Assembly: GCF_000699445.3 (NCBI RefSeq)
Contig: NC_067196.1
Coordinates: forward strand, 25,871,116 to 25,935,115
DNA: 64,000 nt
Direction: 5' to 3'
DNA from: Schistosoma haematobium
Lineage: Eukaryota; Platyhelminthes; Trematoda; Strigeidida; Schistosomatidae
Every line of letters begins with the position of its first letter. Position 1 is the stretch's first letter. The notes beneath the pieces were generated by a model. The model was not told the DNA's origin. It was given only the letters and a program-made list of their open reading frames with translations, and ran no database searches. This document shows positions 10,481-22,825 of this stretch, one piece after another. The position numbers and the translations under genes are program-made.

Positions 10481-11373
10481 GTTTGATGCTATCCACTTAG
10501 GATAAACATACTAAAATAGAACGGTCAATTTCTATCTCTAACATCAATTGGGGTAAGATATAAACCTTTACAACTGAATTACAAGCTGTTATAGGTGACA
10601 GAAAAAGTATGGTAAACATCAACTGTTCATTTATGATCAACTTGATTATATATCCAACTTCGAATCCGTATCTATTTATAATAGACTTATGTGCATTTAA
10701 GGACTTATACATGAATAAATGATGTAGAGGTTAAGAAAACCGACAGTTAATCATAATCTCATTCTCTGGATAAATGATTGCAAATTTTGTTTTGTTTTCT
10801 TTAAGCTACCAGTGCTAAACCACATTACTGTCTGAAACTCATTTATATGATTTAATACCATGCAATTAATTGTAAGACAAAAGTAATTAGCTATTTGAAT
10901 GGTTATTCTTTTGTTTGTTTGTTCGTTAATAGATTGATAGTAAAAATATTTAGTTTATTTACCTGTTTGTAATTGATAGCAGGAGTTACATCCCTCAGTA
11001 TATCTTTACATATTTTGTATGTACTTGTTTATGTGTGTATTTATACATACATTTCTTTATCTAAGGAACCTAACAATGAATTTCATTGATATTTATTGAG
11101 ATTATTACATTTTCTGGTAAACATTTCAATCAATTCACGTATTAGAAAGTTCAGAAACTTTCCTTTCCTACCTCAAATTTTGTTCAATTCAGAATGTATT
11201 TTTTATTGCCTTTTTAGCTGAGATTCATTAAAGGCAAGGAATCATAGTGTTTGTTTCGTATTCTGTGAATAGAAATTCGATAAATTAACCTTACATCTTG
11301 TTATTTCAGGTATTCTCTAGTCTATATATCAGTTATTTAAGTACTGATGACTTAAATTATATATATATATCAC
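10481..11373. other. No gene seen
   Basis: AT-rich flank of the RTE-B insertion. Short open frames only. Confidence 0.5.
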
Positions 11374-11387
11374 TAATGAGCGTAATA

Positions 11388-12578
11388 GGATTCCGAAAGG
11401 ATCGGTCGTGCACAGACCAAATTGCAACACTACGGATCATCGTCGAACAATCAGTTGAGTGGAACTCGTCACTATACATCAACTTCATTGATTATGAAAA
11501 GGCATTCGACAGTGTAGATAGGAGGACATTATGGAAACTTCTTCGACACTACGGAGTTCCTGAGAAGATTGTCAATATTATCCGGAACTCATACGACGGA
11601 CTACAGTGCAAAGTAGTGCATGGAGGACAGCTGACAGATGCATTCCAAGTAAGGACCGGAGTCAGACAAGGCTGTTTACTCTCTCCCTTCCTCTTTCTTC
11701 TGGTGGTCGACTGGATTATGAAGACCTCGACATCTGAAGGAAAACACGGGATACAATGGACAGCTCAGAACCAATTAGACGATCTGGACTTCGCAGATGA
11801 CCTAGCCCTCCTATCACGTACACGTGAACAGATTCAGATAAAGACAGCCAATGTAGCAGCAGTCTCTGCATCAGTAGGCCTCAGCATACACAAAGGGAAA
11901 ACCAAGGTCCTCAAATTCAAAGCGGAGAACAGCAATCCAATCACCCTTGATGGCGAAACTCTGGAAGATGTAGAATCCTTCACATATCTGGGAAGCATCG
12001 TCGATAGACATGGAGGTTCAGATGCAGACGTAAAGGCGAGGATTGGCAAAGCAAGGGCCGCATTCCTACAATTGAAGAACATATGGAACTCAAAACAACT
12101 TTCAACCAATATCAAAGTGAGAATCTTCAATACGAACGTCAAGGCAATTCTACTGTATGGAGCTGAAACTTGGAGAACTACAACAACCACAATCAAGAAA
12201 GTACAAGTATTTATAAATAGCTGTCTACGCAAGATACTCAACATCCATTGGCCGGATACCATCAGCAATAGCCTTCTGTGGGAGAGAACAAACCAACTTC
12301 CAGCTGAAGAGGAAATTAGGAAAAGACGATGGAAATGGATAGGACATACATTACGCAAATCGTCAAACTGCATCACGAGGCAAGCTCTAACTTGGAATCC
12401 TGAAGGGAAGCGGAAAAGAGGAAGGCCAAAGAACACATTACGTCGGATAATAGAAGCAGATATGAAAAGGATGAATTACAACTGGAAGGAGCTGGAAAGG
12501 ATTGCCCAGGACAGGGTTGGATGGAGAATGCTGGTGAGCGACCTATGCTCCTTCACGAGGAGTAACAGGTGTAAGTAA
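11388..12578 (+). pseudogene. RTE-B reverse transcriptase, C-terminal 396 codons, frame unbroken
   Basis: This encodes the catalytic part of a non-LTR reverse transcriptase, which copies element RNA into DNA at a nicked target. Motifs in order from the first element codon: [25 protein letters not shown] (motif A aspartate) near residue 35; [14 protein letters not shown] (motif B) near 90; [10 protein letters not shown] (motif C, FADD instead of YADD) near 130; FTYLGSIV near 200; then [20 protein letters not shown] and GRPKNTLRR in the C-terminal region. An ATG at 11376 inside the target duplication and one at 11298 upstream are in frame by chance, so the first codons of a predicted protein would be flanking DNA. 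The apurinic-type endonuclease and RT fingers are missing. The stop codon TAA lies inside the TAAG tail. A functional protein from this copy is unlikely. Confidence 0.9.
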
Positions 12579-12587
12579 GTAAGTAAG
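11388..12587 (+). mobile_element. RTE-B non-LTR retrotransposon, 5'-truncated, recent
   Basis: A 1.2-kb copy of the RTE-clade LINE RTE-B, ending in (TAAG)n. Perfect 14-bp target duplications TAATGAGCGTAATA lie at 11374-11387 and 12588-12601. The endonuclease half and the N-terminal RT are absent, which is typical of incomplete reverse transcription. The intact frame and exact duplication suggest a young insertion. Related copies lie at 3377-3420, 18342-18811 and 46131-46198. Confidence 0.92.
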
Positions 12588-12601
12588 TAATGAGCGTAAT
12601 A

Positions 12602-13506
12602 AATCATGAAGTGAATAATGAGTAAACGCTTCACTGTTATTGAACAGTCTTCAAAGAATAAAGCATTCTTCCTTAGTTATCATATTTTGGTATAGATTAT
12701 CGAAGTTGAAAATATCTGTCACGTACTGAGTGATTAGGAACACAATATCTGTTAAGGATGAAATGGGCTTTTAAAATGAATGAACTTCTATATTCTACTT
12801 AACTAGTAAAATTACGTATAAAGATTTTCAATCGAAATGATCAAATCATCAATTTTTATCTGTTCATTAAAAAAAACACATTGAATTGTATCTTGATACT
12901 CTAACCATGGCAACAAAATTATGGATAACCCTTAGTCATAGCCATCTATTTCAACGTCATTAGGTATGAACACATGAAAATATTTTACTGAATTGTAATT
13001 CAATTCATTGAAGTTTGGACCATAAATCTTAAAACAATTTAGATTACTAAGTGATACATAAATTTAGAATATTCATGTCGTACTTCGTAAATCCAGTTTC
13101 ACGTTATTTGGAATCATTTGTTGCTTCCACCGTTAATAAGGATAATATGAAACATTTCCTTTGTTAGTTTGGTTATAGTAATGAAAACAGCATCAGTCTT
13201 TATATAATTCATTATTAAATTAGGTTCGACAGTTACAATTAAAAGGACTTGCAATTTAAATTCATTGTTATAATTTCGTCAAGTTAAGTAAATTTAATGT
13301 ATAAAGTTTCATCGCTCAAAATTTCAGATTTTAATTATATTTTCTTAGTGCCTGTACTCTTGACTATAGATAACAAATACAAGTTATGAACCAAATGGTC
13401 TTTGTCATGATAACTGTATGGAGATAAAGGACACAGCTAATTTACTTACAATAGCAATTTGTATATAAATACATGCACTATTATTTACGAAACGTTTTAT
13501 AGAATA
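12602..13506. other. No gene seen
   Basis: AT-rich DNA with no supported feature. Confidence 0.5.
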
Positions 13507-13575
13507 GATGAATTATGGTTAACAGTGGCATTCAGGACTCATTTTTCATCGTTTAATTTAAGACTTGTTGGCTAA
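13507..13575 (-). repeat. HH-A ribozyme region remnant
   Basis: GGTTAACAGTGGCATTCAGG..TTTTTCATCG..GACTTGTTGGCT aligns with the complement of the HH-A ribozyme with many changes. The core is lost. Confidence 0.45.
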
Positions 13576-14296
13576 GAATGCACTAACATGCCAATGTTGA
13601 TTTTCACAGTTACACTAATAGATCTAATCTATCTGTTCTATAAAATGTTTGACAAAATGGCTATATAGAATAATTTATCATAGGATTCATATATGTCAAC
13701 TAAGATTGAAAAAAACATATTCAATCCTGTTTAAAAACAATGGGGTAATTTAAACCCTTACAAACAGAATGACAATGAAAGTTGAGTAATATATATATCA
13801 GAATTAAGCTAATCAATATGAAAACCTTATCGTTCATTATATATCGATTTAATACAAAAAATCAATTCAAATGTATATATTAATCATGTCCCATTATATT
13901 TTTCGTAAGTATTCAGTACTATCAGTACTAACTATTCAGTACTACTATTGTTAATTTAACAGGCTTAGTAAACAAAAATTCACTATTATTTTTTCAAATA
14001 AAAAGAACTTAGAGTTAACTGTCATCTTTTAATGTTCATATTATCCACTTCTAATCTATTTGTATCTGCGTCATTGCTGTATTGAACGTGTGATGGATAT
14101 AGTGGTCAATTTGCATTATTTTTTTAAACGTTAGTTAATGGATATTTTCTTGTACAAATCATTTCCAGCATTGCCATGCTCCTAGAAATTAGTGGTTGCA
14201 ACCAGTATGTTTCTCTCTTTAAAAAAACAAACAATGCAAATGAGAATGGTTGACTTGTCTAGTTTATCCTCTATCGCTTCACCATGTAAACACGTA
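13576..14296. other. No gene seen
   Basis: AT-rich DNA. Contains repeated CAGTACTA words near 13915-13945 only. Confidence 0.5.
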
Positions 14297-14395
14297 TACA
14301 TACATACATACATACATACATACATACATACATACATACATACATACATACATACATACATACATACATACATACATACATACATACATACATAC
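14297..14395. repeat. (CATA)n microsatellite
   Basis: About 24 uninterrupted CATA units. It produces artificial tyrosine/histidine/isoleucine or methionine/tyrosine/valine/cysteine repeat frames on both strands that should not be annotated as genes. Confidence 0.95.
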
Positions 14396-14801
14396 GGAGG
14401 CACATATAACTTGATTATGGACAGTATATATGGACAAGGTTTAAACTAGTTTTAACTTAATTCTTTTAAATCCGGAAACGATAGTCACCACAAATGACAA
14501 GTTGTATTTTGTAAAATTTAGGCAAAAAGCATTTTCTTGTCATTATCTGGAAAAAAAATAAGATTAATGATATCAATATTAACTTATACTGATAAGGTGG
14601 ATGTACAAAGTCGCCGGTGATCGGAAAATGTCAACTTGTCATTTCATTCTTCACTTAATTCGTTACATTTAGAGTCACTAACTACCAGCTTCATTAGTAT
14701 TTTCATTATTATAATCCTAATATTGAAGGTGTATTGGTAAAGTGTCATACACTCGTTAGTTACTATTAACTTTTGAAAAGTTAATCACTACATTCGGTAA
14801 C

Positions 14802-14803
14802 TA

Positions 14804-14848
<45 letters not shown>
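14802..14848. repeat. (AT)n microsatellite
   Basis: About 20 AT units with one GT interruption. Confidence 0.9.
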
Positions 14849-14851
<3 letters not shown>

Positions 14852-15404
14852 ACATCTGTTGTCATACAATTTAATGTCTGAATGACAGCTATGTGAAGCT
14901 AGTATGATTGAGCACTGTACGGTGTAAAATAAAATGTAGGTATTGTTTTTTTGATTGAATAATTAATACTTCATTCACTGTCATCTGATCTAAAGGCACT
15001 TGTAAATACACCCAAACCTATGGTTGCTTTGACACTCAAAAAATATTATAACTACTTCAGTGTATCGGTAAAATGTTTAAAGCATCAACATCTGTATCCA
15101 ATGCGGATAAACTTAGCACAATCAAAATATGTTACTTTAACTTAACTCATAAAACAACGTAAATATAATCGATTTCGAAGACAGTTTCATCAGTAAGTGA
15201 TAGTGGATTAGATAAGGAATAGTCGTTAGAGAGTATTAATCTTAGATTAGGAAGTTTCAACTTCGGGTACACAGATGATTTATCAAAACAAAGTTGTTGA
15301 AAACCTTTGCAATAAATTGTTCATTCTATTGAATGAGATGATTGCTTGAAATGTAACATTGAATTAAAGGCAAATTAGATAAAAAGATAGTAATATTACA
15401 ACAT
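14849..15404. other. No gene seen
   Basis: AT-rich DNA with no supported feature. Confidence 0.5.
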
Positions 15405-15575
15405 CGAATTTTGATTGAGATCATGAATCGATAAATGTTAGACCACCATTGGAAACGCGGAAGCACTGGACGGCCGTTTCGTCTCGGCATATGACTCAGA
15501 GGCGCGCATCCGCGATCACACATGCGGAATTTGAACCACTAACCTTCAGTCTCGCGCTCGAGTGCCTAACTTCTA
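15405..15575 (-). repeat. HH-B SINE copy (left half of an inverted pair)
   Basis: The tail complement TTGATTGAGATCATGAATCG, ribozyme region and tRNA-like region are all recognisable. A deletion removes part of the CTGAGGAG/stem II strand, so the ribozyme is dead. Confidence 0.8.
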
Positions 15576-15579
15576 ACTG

Positions 15580-15935
15580 GACTTCCTGGAGTTCTAGTGA
15601 GATACTGTGACCAGTAGAGTGCAATTGTGTCTGATGTAAAGTACCTACTCACTGAAGACAATGGATGACGGTCGCTCAATATCGTGGATTGGTTGAATTT
15701 ATACATTAATACCGTTGGATATCGACTCAGTGGTCTAGAGGTTAAGTGGTCGCACACGAGAACGAAGATCCTGGGTTGGAATCTCACTTGTGGGATGGTG
15801 GATGTGAACTGCTGAGGAGCCTCATGTCAAGATGAAACGACCGTCCATTGCTCCCAAGTTTTTTATGGCGATCTAACACTGATCTATTCATAAACCCATT
15901 CAAAACTCAACAATCTCTATGATCAAAATAGCTGT
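15580..15935 (+). repeat. HH-B SINE copy with leader (right half of an inverted pair)
   Basis: The 5' leader (CTGGAGTTCTAGTGAGATAC to CGTTGGATATCG) comes before the A-box CGACTCAGTGGTCTAGAGG near 15723. A B-box-like GGGTTGGAATCTC near 15773, the ribozyme strand CTGAGGAG near 15811 with GATGAAACGACCGTC, and the tail follow. The core bases are kept, but stem I is imperfect. Confidence 0.8.
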
Positions 15936-17654
15936 TATGAATAAATCACATGTTTTTGAGTTTTAAGTCAGTTTTCAGTACGAGACAGTCATTTTACTTA
16001 AACTTATGAAACATTCTTATATATAAAATGTTAAATCAAATGGACGATACATATGTAATTTTTCTTCAGGTGATATCGACAAGTATTTACTGACAGAAAT
16101 ATATGCATACTGTAACTTGATGTAATTATTGAAGCCTTGGCTATTCGTAAATTTAAACCCCCCTTATGTGTACAAAAAGAATTTGTCGTAACCTTGAATT
16201 TACCTTGGTAATCCTTAAGTCATTCTATGGCCTAGGATAACGCGACAATTTCTTATTCTTTCTCTCCCCTTTGTTATTTTAATTGTACTTTTATTTGTTT
16301 GACCTTTATTAATTTTCATATAAAAATACCCTGACAAGTATATGTGTGACCAGATTGTTCGAAATGTATAGCGCTAATACATCACATTTTTCAGATCAAC
16401 TCCGTCTTCTCATTGTTCTATCGTTAGATTTCATTGAAAAAGATAGGTCATCAACAAATAATAATGACCGAAGGTTTACGTGTTTAAGGTTATTTTTTAA
16501 GCTGTTCATTCATGTATTTGAGAAGAATTTGCAAAGTTAATTTGTTTGCTTTGATGAATATAGTAGAGAATGAGATTTGTAACAATGTTGAATAACTGAC
16601 TAGTGTAAAAACTGTGCAAGATGTCATGTATTGAATAATATCATGTTAGCGTAGAATATAATTCCATGTAGATTTACTCTTAAAAACGATGTATCCGAGT
16701 GGTAAATTCAGATTTTGTGAAAGTTTATTACAACTGATAACTGATTGACAAAAATATCCAAACTTTTGTTTGAGGTTAAAATGAAATTTAATTAGCTTTT
16801 TGTAATCTCTATGGGTTTGGTTACTTTTCAGTACCATAACCAAACATGTGAATATGATAATATGACGTGTTACTAAGTAAGTAGACCCATGGAACATACT
16901 CAACTTTTTTCCAAAAGAAATGTTATGCATTTTCGCAATGAAGAAATCGAATATAAGAATGAAGAGTTTCGAATTTTTATGTAAAAATAAACTAATATTT
17001 GTAGTATATTTTGTGATCATTGATTAACTAAAGTGGTGAATGATTTTGTTCAAGGCATTTTTACTGACGAAAAATGCCAACTGGGATATGAATTACTCGT
17101 AGGAATAATAACGTGCTTAGTAATAAGAATAACTCCTAATTCTTAAAATACAAGGGAATAGTGACAAAAAGTAAGTAACCAGTAGGTAAGTACCATAATG
17201 ATAGTTCTGGAACTTTGTTCTTCCGATCTTGATTTAACTTGGTGTCTGCAATCGAATATTAAGACCTAGCAACTGTTCTATGTCAAGGTGATCCTTTTGT
17301 CCAATACAATTACTAACCATATATCCAGGGTTTTGAATATTTAAGAAAGTGCTTATTATCTTAATTCACCTGACCTTACATGTCAATTATTTATAATCGA
17401 CCGATACCTTTTATATTTTAATTAACGACTAAGTATTTTTTCTGTTTGATATGCTTTTCTATTCTGATAGCTAAATATAATCACCAAATATTCTATTATG
17501 AAATGTTATTTTCATCTTTTGGAAACTTTTGTTGGATGGTATGAAGTGACATACATAAATGTAAATACATATAATATAACTAACATAAAGTTGACCACTA
17601 CACAATGATCAGTCACTGCACGCATTTGTCTTTCAGAAGATCAGTCATGGTTCA
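15936..17654. other. No gene supported
   Basis: Contains a 124-codon minus-strand frame (16646-17020) rich in K, F, I and S. It has no motif, no exon signal I can defend and base composition like its surroundings. I treat it as chance. Confidence 0.45.
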
Positions 17655-17735
17655 TGTAGCACAGTGGTAACATCTGAAACTGTGAAACCGGATGAGGTGG
17701 AATTGTATTCTACATGGTAAACCAGATATCCTAAG
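17655..17735 (+). repeat. HH-C tRNA-like head remnant
   Basis: GCACAGTGGTAACATCTGAA..ACTGTGAAACC..GGAATTGTATTC aligns with the HH-C head at 1412-1360 on the minus strand (GCTCAATGGTAACGTCTCTG..ACTGTGAAGC..GGATTGAATCC). No ribozyme follows. It supports HH-C as a dispersed family. Confidence 0.45.
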
Positions 17736-17958
17736 ATTTCTGGCACATCTTTCTGGCAAGTGTTAGGTGACAAAATATCTATTCCCATGCTTTCTTATTG
17801 ACTACCTCCAACCACTAAAAATGTACATCATAATGTTTTTTGTTATTACGAAAACTAAATATATTCGTATGTGTTTCAGACACAGAATAACAAGTTTTCA
17901 GGGAAGTATTTTTATGTTCGACATTTTGAAAAGGTCAGTTTTAAACAACTTAACGTTC

Positions 17959-17961
<3 letters not shown>

Positions 17962-17990
<29 letters not shown>
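17962..17990. repeat. (AT)n microsatellite
   Basis: Fourteen AT units, translated as a Y/I repeat in overlapping chance frames. Confidence 0.9.
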
Positions 17991-17992
<2 letters not shown>

Positions 17993-18341
17993 CGTGTTTG
18001 GCATAAATCTTCACTATCATTTATCAGTGGCTATGACAAATCGATTTGTTATATGACTATATTTTGGTCACAGTTTTCAATATGAGAATGTGAAGCACTT
18101 AGTGTAAGAATGATTACTTACTAATTTTAAATAACAATCCATATTACATTATGCTGTCAATGTATATGATGTCTGCATCAGTAGGTAGTGATTTTTGTTA
18201 CTTAAATGAATTTTACTGTAGAGACTCATTTACTTTGCTCATAAGTTTTCGTCTTAAACTGGTATCTGCTTGAAAAAAGGGGTACTAGACAGTTTATTTC
18301 CCCTAGTTTGAAACTGCCGTGAAGTATACTTCTTCAATCTC

Positions 18342-18811
18342 TACTTACTTACTTACGCCTGTTACTCCCAATGGAGCATAGGCCGCCGACCAGCATTCTC
18401 CAACCCACTCTGTCCTGGGTCTTCCCTTCCAGTTCTATCCAATTTTTGTTCATTTCTCTCATGTCTATCTCCATTTCCCGGCGTAATGTGTTCTTTGGTA
18501 TTCCTCTTTTCCTTTGGCCTTGAGGATTCCATGTGAGGGCTTGTCTTGTGACGCAGTTGGGTGCTTTCCTCAATGTGTGTCCTATCCACTTCCAGCGTTT
18601 CTTCCTGATTTCTTCGTCCACTGGGATCTGGTTTGTTCTCTCCAACAGTAGGTTGTTGCTAATAGTGTCTGGCCAACGGATCCGAAGTATTTCGCGTAGA
18701 TAACTGTTAATAAACACCTGTATTTTCTGGATGATGGATTTCGTAGTTCTCCAGGTTTCCGCCCCACACAGTAGAACTGTCTTGACATTTGTATTGAAAA
18801 TCCTGCCTGGG
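18342..18811 (-). mobile_element. RTE-B non-LTR retrotransposon, 5'-truncated
   Basis: On the minus strand an open frame encodes the C-terminal 150 residues of the RTE-B protein ([42 protein letters not shown]). It ends in a TAA inside the (TAAG)n tail at 18342-18354. No RT catalytic motif is present. The homology starts at the GRIF codon. No clear target duplication is visible, so the 5' junction may be rearranged. Confidence 0.85.
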
Positions 18812-19206
18812 ATATATTTCATGATCTTAATATCATTTGATCAGGGAAAACACATTGAAGCAAATAAGTTAGAATGGAGTGAATTATATCTTCGTCATTA
18901 ATCATTTTATGATCTGTTAGAACTAATTTTTAATGTTCTCTATAAGCTTTTGTTTCAATACTGATCTACCTGACTTCATAGGACGCTGCTGATCTGTCAG
19001 TAGAAAACTATTCAAAACGGTAAGGTTTTATCGACTTAGAGTTTTACTCAATATTATGTACGCTTCTCAAACTGATGTTATTCATTCGAAGTATCTACAT
19101 TTCTTATTTCGTTTGTATTACTGCATCAATGTATTTTGAAATATTAGAATCAATAAAAGTTTTGTGAGAACAGATACTATGGCGATAGTTTTCGTTATTA
19201 ACCACC

Positions 19207-19238
<32 letters not shown>

Positions 19239-19349
19239 CAACTGAAGATCTAATGAAAATTAGGGAACATTAGATTATTTTAGTTTTACATTTTTTTTGG
19301 AAATGTTTGTCTGTAAACTCAAAAGTAAACTACTATTTATTGAACTGTA
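18812..19349. other. No gene seen; triplet repeat
   Basis: AT-rich DNA holding (CAC)n followed by (AAC)n at 19201-19241. Confidence 0.6.
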
Positions 19350-19471
19350 GTGGTGGAGAAGATTTGTAGCTCAGGTGGATGATTTTGGTGGAGTTTTGTT
19401 CTCTCAGACTTCTATCTGAAGTTTATGCTGATGATGTCGTTCAGAAGAACGATGAAAGCTCCACGACCAAA

Positions 19472-19473
<2 letters not shown>
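19350..19473 (+). repeat. Family F palindromic repeat
   Basis: GGTGGAGAAGATTTGTAGCT, GGTGGAGTTTTGTTCTCT, TTTATGCTGATGATGTCGTT and GAAAGCTCCACGACCAAACC. The unit is shared with 45043-45230, 56424-56591 and 63842-63908. It runs directly into an AT microsatellite. Class unknown. Confidence 0.65.

Positions 19474-19531
<58 letters not shown>
19474..19531. repeat. (AT)n microsatellite
   Basis: About 29 AT units directly attached to family F. Confidence 0.95.
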
Positions 19532-21666
19532 CAATCCGTCTGTTTAACAATAAACACTAAGGGTTGTAATTTATATCCACCCTATACTTAGCACACAAAT
19601 ATATTGTCAGAATAATTGAACTAGACAACATAAAATGTATTGTGTAATATTGAATATAAGAATGAGCTTACTTTTATACATAATAAAATGGCTTAATTGA
19701 TAAAGTTTAATTTTCTTGTAAAGTTATTTGAAAAGCTGCCGATAGAAGTAAAGATAATTGATGAAGAAACTAACTTATTTATTGTCTGGGATATAATATT
19801 TTATACCTTTAAAATCATAGTTGTATAATACGTATAAGAATATGCTTTAATTTAATGACAGATTAGTTGCTGCGGTAGAAATATTTGTCGATACAAAAAG
19901 TACGAATATAAGGAACCTCAATGACTAATAAATTGCATTGTTTGACGATTTGTACACTAAAACATCAACTTAGCTAATCTTAAGTATATATTTTACCAAC
20001 ACAGAACTACTATGTCGTTTGTACATAGTAGTACTATAGTGGTGGAATTCATTTTCATAGAAATAGTATTAGAATATGATTAAGCTATTTAAACAAAATC
20101 GTTTACCACCAAATGAACAAACAATTGGACACGATTTTTGTGTTTACTTTTCCAATGTTTAGCATATAACTTGCTATCTCATATACTTAATATTGGTTTA
20201 ATTTAGTTTCGATTAGATGTTATTAACTTATTAGAATTATAAGCAGTTCTCCGTTAGAATAAATGACAAAGTGGATAAAGTGTATTATTGATAATTAGTA
20301 AATTGTTATTCTACACATTCCCACTTTATATATGGGCATAGCGTTTGGTATATTTTAATTAGATTATTCTCTTAACAAATTTATTCAATAATAAAATGAA
20401 AATAATATGGCCTTAATTCAATTTAATGGCTCATTACTATTCATACATTTTATGACATAAATGGATTAATTTATAAATGTACTCTTTCAAAACCCAATTT
20501 ATTTGCTAATAATCTTCAATGGAATGATAGTGATTCAGATTTAGTGGAAGAAAAGTAGAATTATGTAACCCTTGTTAGTTCATATTAGTTTTCCAACTTC
20601 TAATAAACTTAATTTCATATGTGTTCATCTCTGTCAGGTGGTACATTTTGATATTTTATTTATACTAAGTGAAATCTAACTGTAGCAATTACATTTCCTG
20701 TTTCATGGCTCTTTTTTCAGAATCAGTGGTTTCAGCAGTATGAAAATGAACGTAGATTATCGATTGCTGAAGATGTTTGATTTTTGGTTGTATTTCAAGA
20801 CTATTCGTCTCGTGAATTAAGATTTTGTCGCCAAAATTACAATGAATTCAAGGAAAAGGACTGAGAATAGAAGTCATTGTAAAATATTAATATTAAAACT
20901 ACATTATATTTTGAATTCCTAAGAACTATAAAGACGAATGATATTAGGTGGTTGGAGAAAATGATGTAAAGTTTAGAAACTTAGGTTTGTACTAACTGGG
21001 TTTTATTATTATTATTATTATCTTCAATCCACAAGAAACTGTTGTTTACTGGGTTCGAAACCCCCATTGCCTAAAGCTACAGTTAATAGTGTAAACTTCA
21101 AGTTATTTGTACACCACTGAAGTTCAACAGAGTTTTGATATTCAGATTGATTGATCACTGAGTTATGGATAGTTTTATTTTTATTTAATTCTATTCTAAG
21201 GATTAAAATTTATTCAATAAAGTTGCAATATAGTTACTGGAATTTGATGACTGAACATATTTTGATGTTTAGTAGCTAGAAATAATGGACAGACAAACTT
21301 GGAATTAGTGTTTTGTGTTATTTGGGAGTTATCAACAAGATGTAACGTTCTGATATGCATTTGCAAAAAAATAAGACCATACTTAATATAGGTCATATTG
21401 AGTATGAAGATATCATTTTCTGCTGATAAAGCTTTCTGTTTGCTATTAACATGTTGAGTACTGATTTGTTAATTCAGTATTTCAAATGTTTGTGTAGAAT
21501 AGAATTATACTGATGAACAAAACAAGCCACTTCTAGTTTATTTTAACACGAAGTCCAAAATGTAATGCATTTAGTACATTTAGAATGTGTTCAAATAGAT
21601 TTATTACAAATTATAATCTGCTCAGTTTTAAATACAATCATGGAATTTCCAACAGTTACATTAATC
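19532..21666. other. Long AT-rich stretch, no gene seen
   Basis: No long frame, RNA gene or recognised transposon. Holds an ATT triplet run near 21004-21022. Confidence 0.5.
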
Positions 21667-21681
21667 ACATATATTGCGTCA

Positions 21682-21810
21682 AATCCGTCTGTAGCTCTTC
21701 TAGAGTCACTGCCGGTCCCTAACCCATGTAAAAGAGGGGGGTTTAACATGGGGTCGGCAACCCCATCCTGCAGTGAAAAAGATCTTGCTAAAATACGCCA
21801 GCCAGATTAA
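21682..21810 (+). mobile_element. 129-bp RTE 5'-leader-like insertion with target duplication
   Basis: A GC-rich island: GTCTGTAGCTCTTCTAGAGT, CACTGCCGGTCCC, GGGGTCGGCAACCCCATCC, AAAGATCTTGCTAAAATACG. It resembles the 5' leader common to animal RTE LINEs (family recalled, not searched). Near-perfect 15-bp duplications (ACATATATTGCGTCA at 21667-21681, ACATATGTTGCGTCA at 21811-21825) flank only this segment. It therefore seems to have inserted as a leader-only unit. An 81-codon frame through it is probably not a gene. Confidence 0.6.
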
Positions 21811-21825
21811 ACATATGTTGCGTCA

Positions 21826-22719
21826 TGAACAGCAAGATGTAATTGCAAAACACATCTAGACGAAAGTATATCAATCACTGTTGAAAAGAGTTTTATTTAA
21901 ACGTATTATTTAAATGTTCACAAGTTAAATGTATTTATGACGGGGAGTTGACAATTCTTCACTGTAAATAAAAATATGATATTGAATAAAGCAATAGCTA
22001 GTGTTATGATTAACCATTTTTTTACTGATTGTCTGTTATATATGCTTAGTGGCTTACTATAATTGTGTTCAAAACTTGGATTCCTCTCATAATAATACAG
22101 TTAAAAATTTATCGATAAAGATATTTCAATAAATGATCATCTATACAACTGCATTTACTTCACGTAATAGAATAAAATCACAATTCACTATTATCTACAT
22201 TACCTGATACATTGTCTTCTTCAGTATATTTTAGACACTGATATCATGCCTCAGATTAGCTTAATATAGACATTTGAATTCAACCAAGCTGAACTGTCTC
22301 TCTAACAAAAAGTATACGTAATAAAATGAACCATAGTATAAGCCTATAAACTTCAAGTACTATGGAACCATTGCAAGATAATTAATTCAACTAGAGTAAC
22401 ATCTATTTTTCCTATTGAATTGAAATTGACAATGTATATATGTAAAATAGGATTTCGACATGAAATATGCATCATTTAAACGAACAGTTATCATTGAATG
22501 CATGAGTATAAGTTAAAACATTTTTCTTTTCCTTTATCCACAAATTATTTGTAAAGGTAATTCTAGCTATCATATATTCGCAAATATGACAAGCAAAGTA
22601 TTAGTTCGATTCATAAATGACTCATAATCTATTTATTTTATCCAGTCACAACTACTGACAAGAAAATTTATTTAACTGTTTGTATTTCACTATTCTAGTA
22701 AATATTGTAAATTGTTTAA
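21826..22719. other. No gene seen
   Basis: AT-rich DNA between the two RTE leader fragments. Nothing supported. Confidence 0.5.
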
Positions 22720-22825
22720 ATCCTCCTGGAGCCCTTCTTTGGTTACTACCAGTCGCAAGCCCGGATAAAGAAGGCGGGTTAGGCATCCCGTAGAAAACTA
22801 ACTCACTAAAAAAAGCACTAACCAG
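22720..22825 (+). mobile_element. RTE 5'-leader-like fragment
   Basis: CTCCTGGAGCCCTTCTTTGG, CAGTCGCAAGCCCGGATAAA, GCGGGTTAGGCATCCCGTAG. Similar in order and motifs to 21682-21810. No target duplication found. Confidence 0.5.

Noticed and set aside
11834..12436. 200-codon minus-strand frame
   Set aside because: It is the antisense of the RTE-B reverse transcriptase frame, with no motifs of its own.
14182..14449. Open frames on both strands across the CATA repeat
   Set aside because: They are translations of a tetranucleotide microsatellite, which keeps all frames open.
16646..17020. 124-codon minus-strand frame
   Set aside because: No motif, no family resemblance, composition like the flanks, and no splice or promoter evidence.
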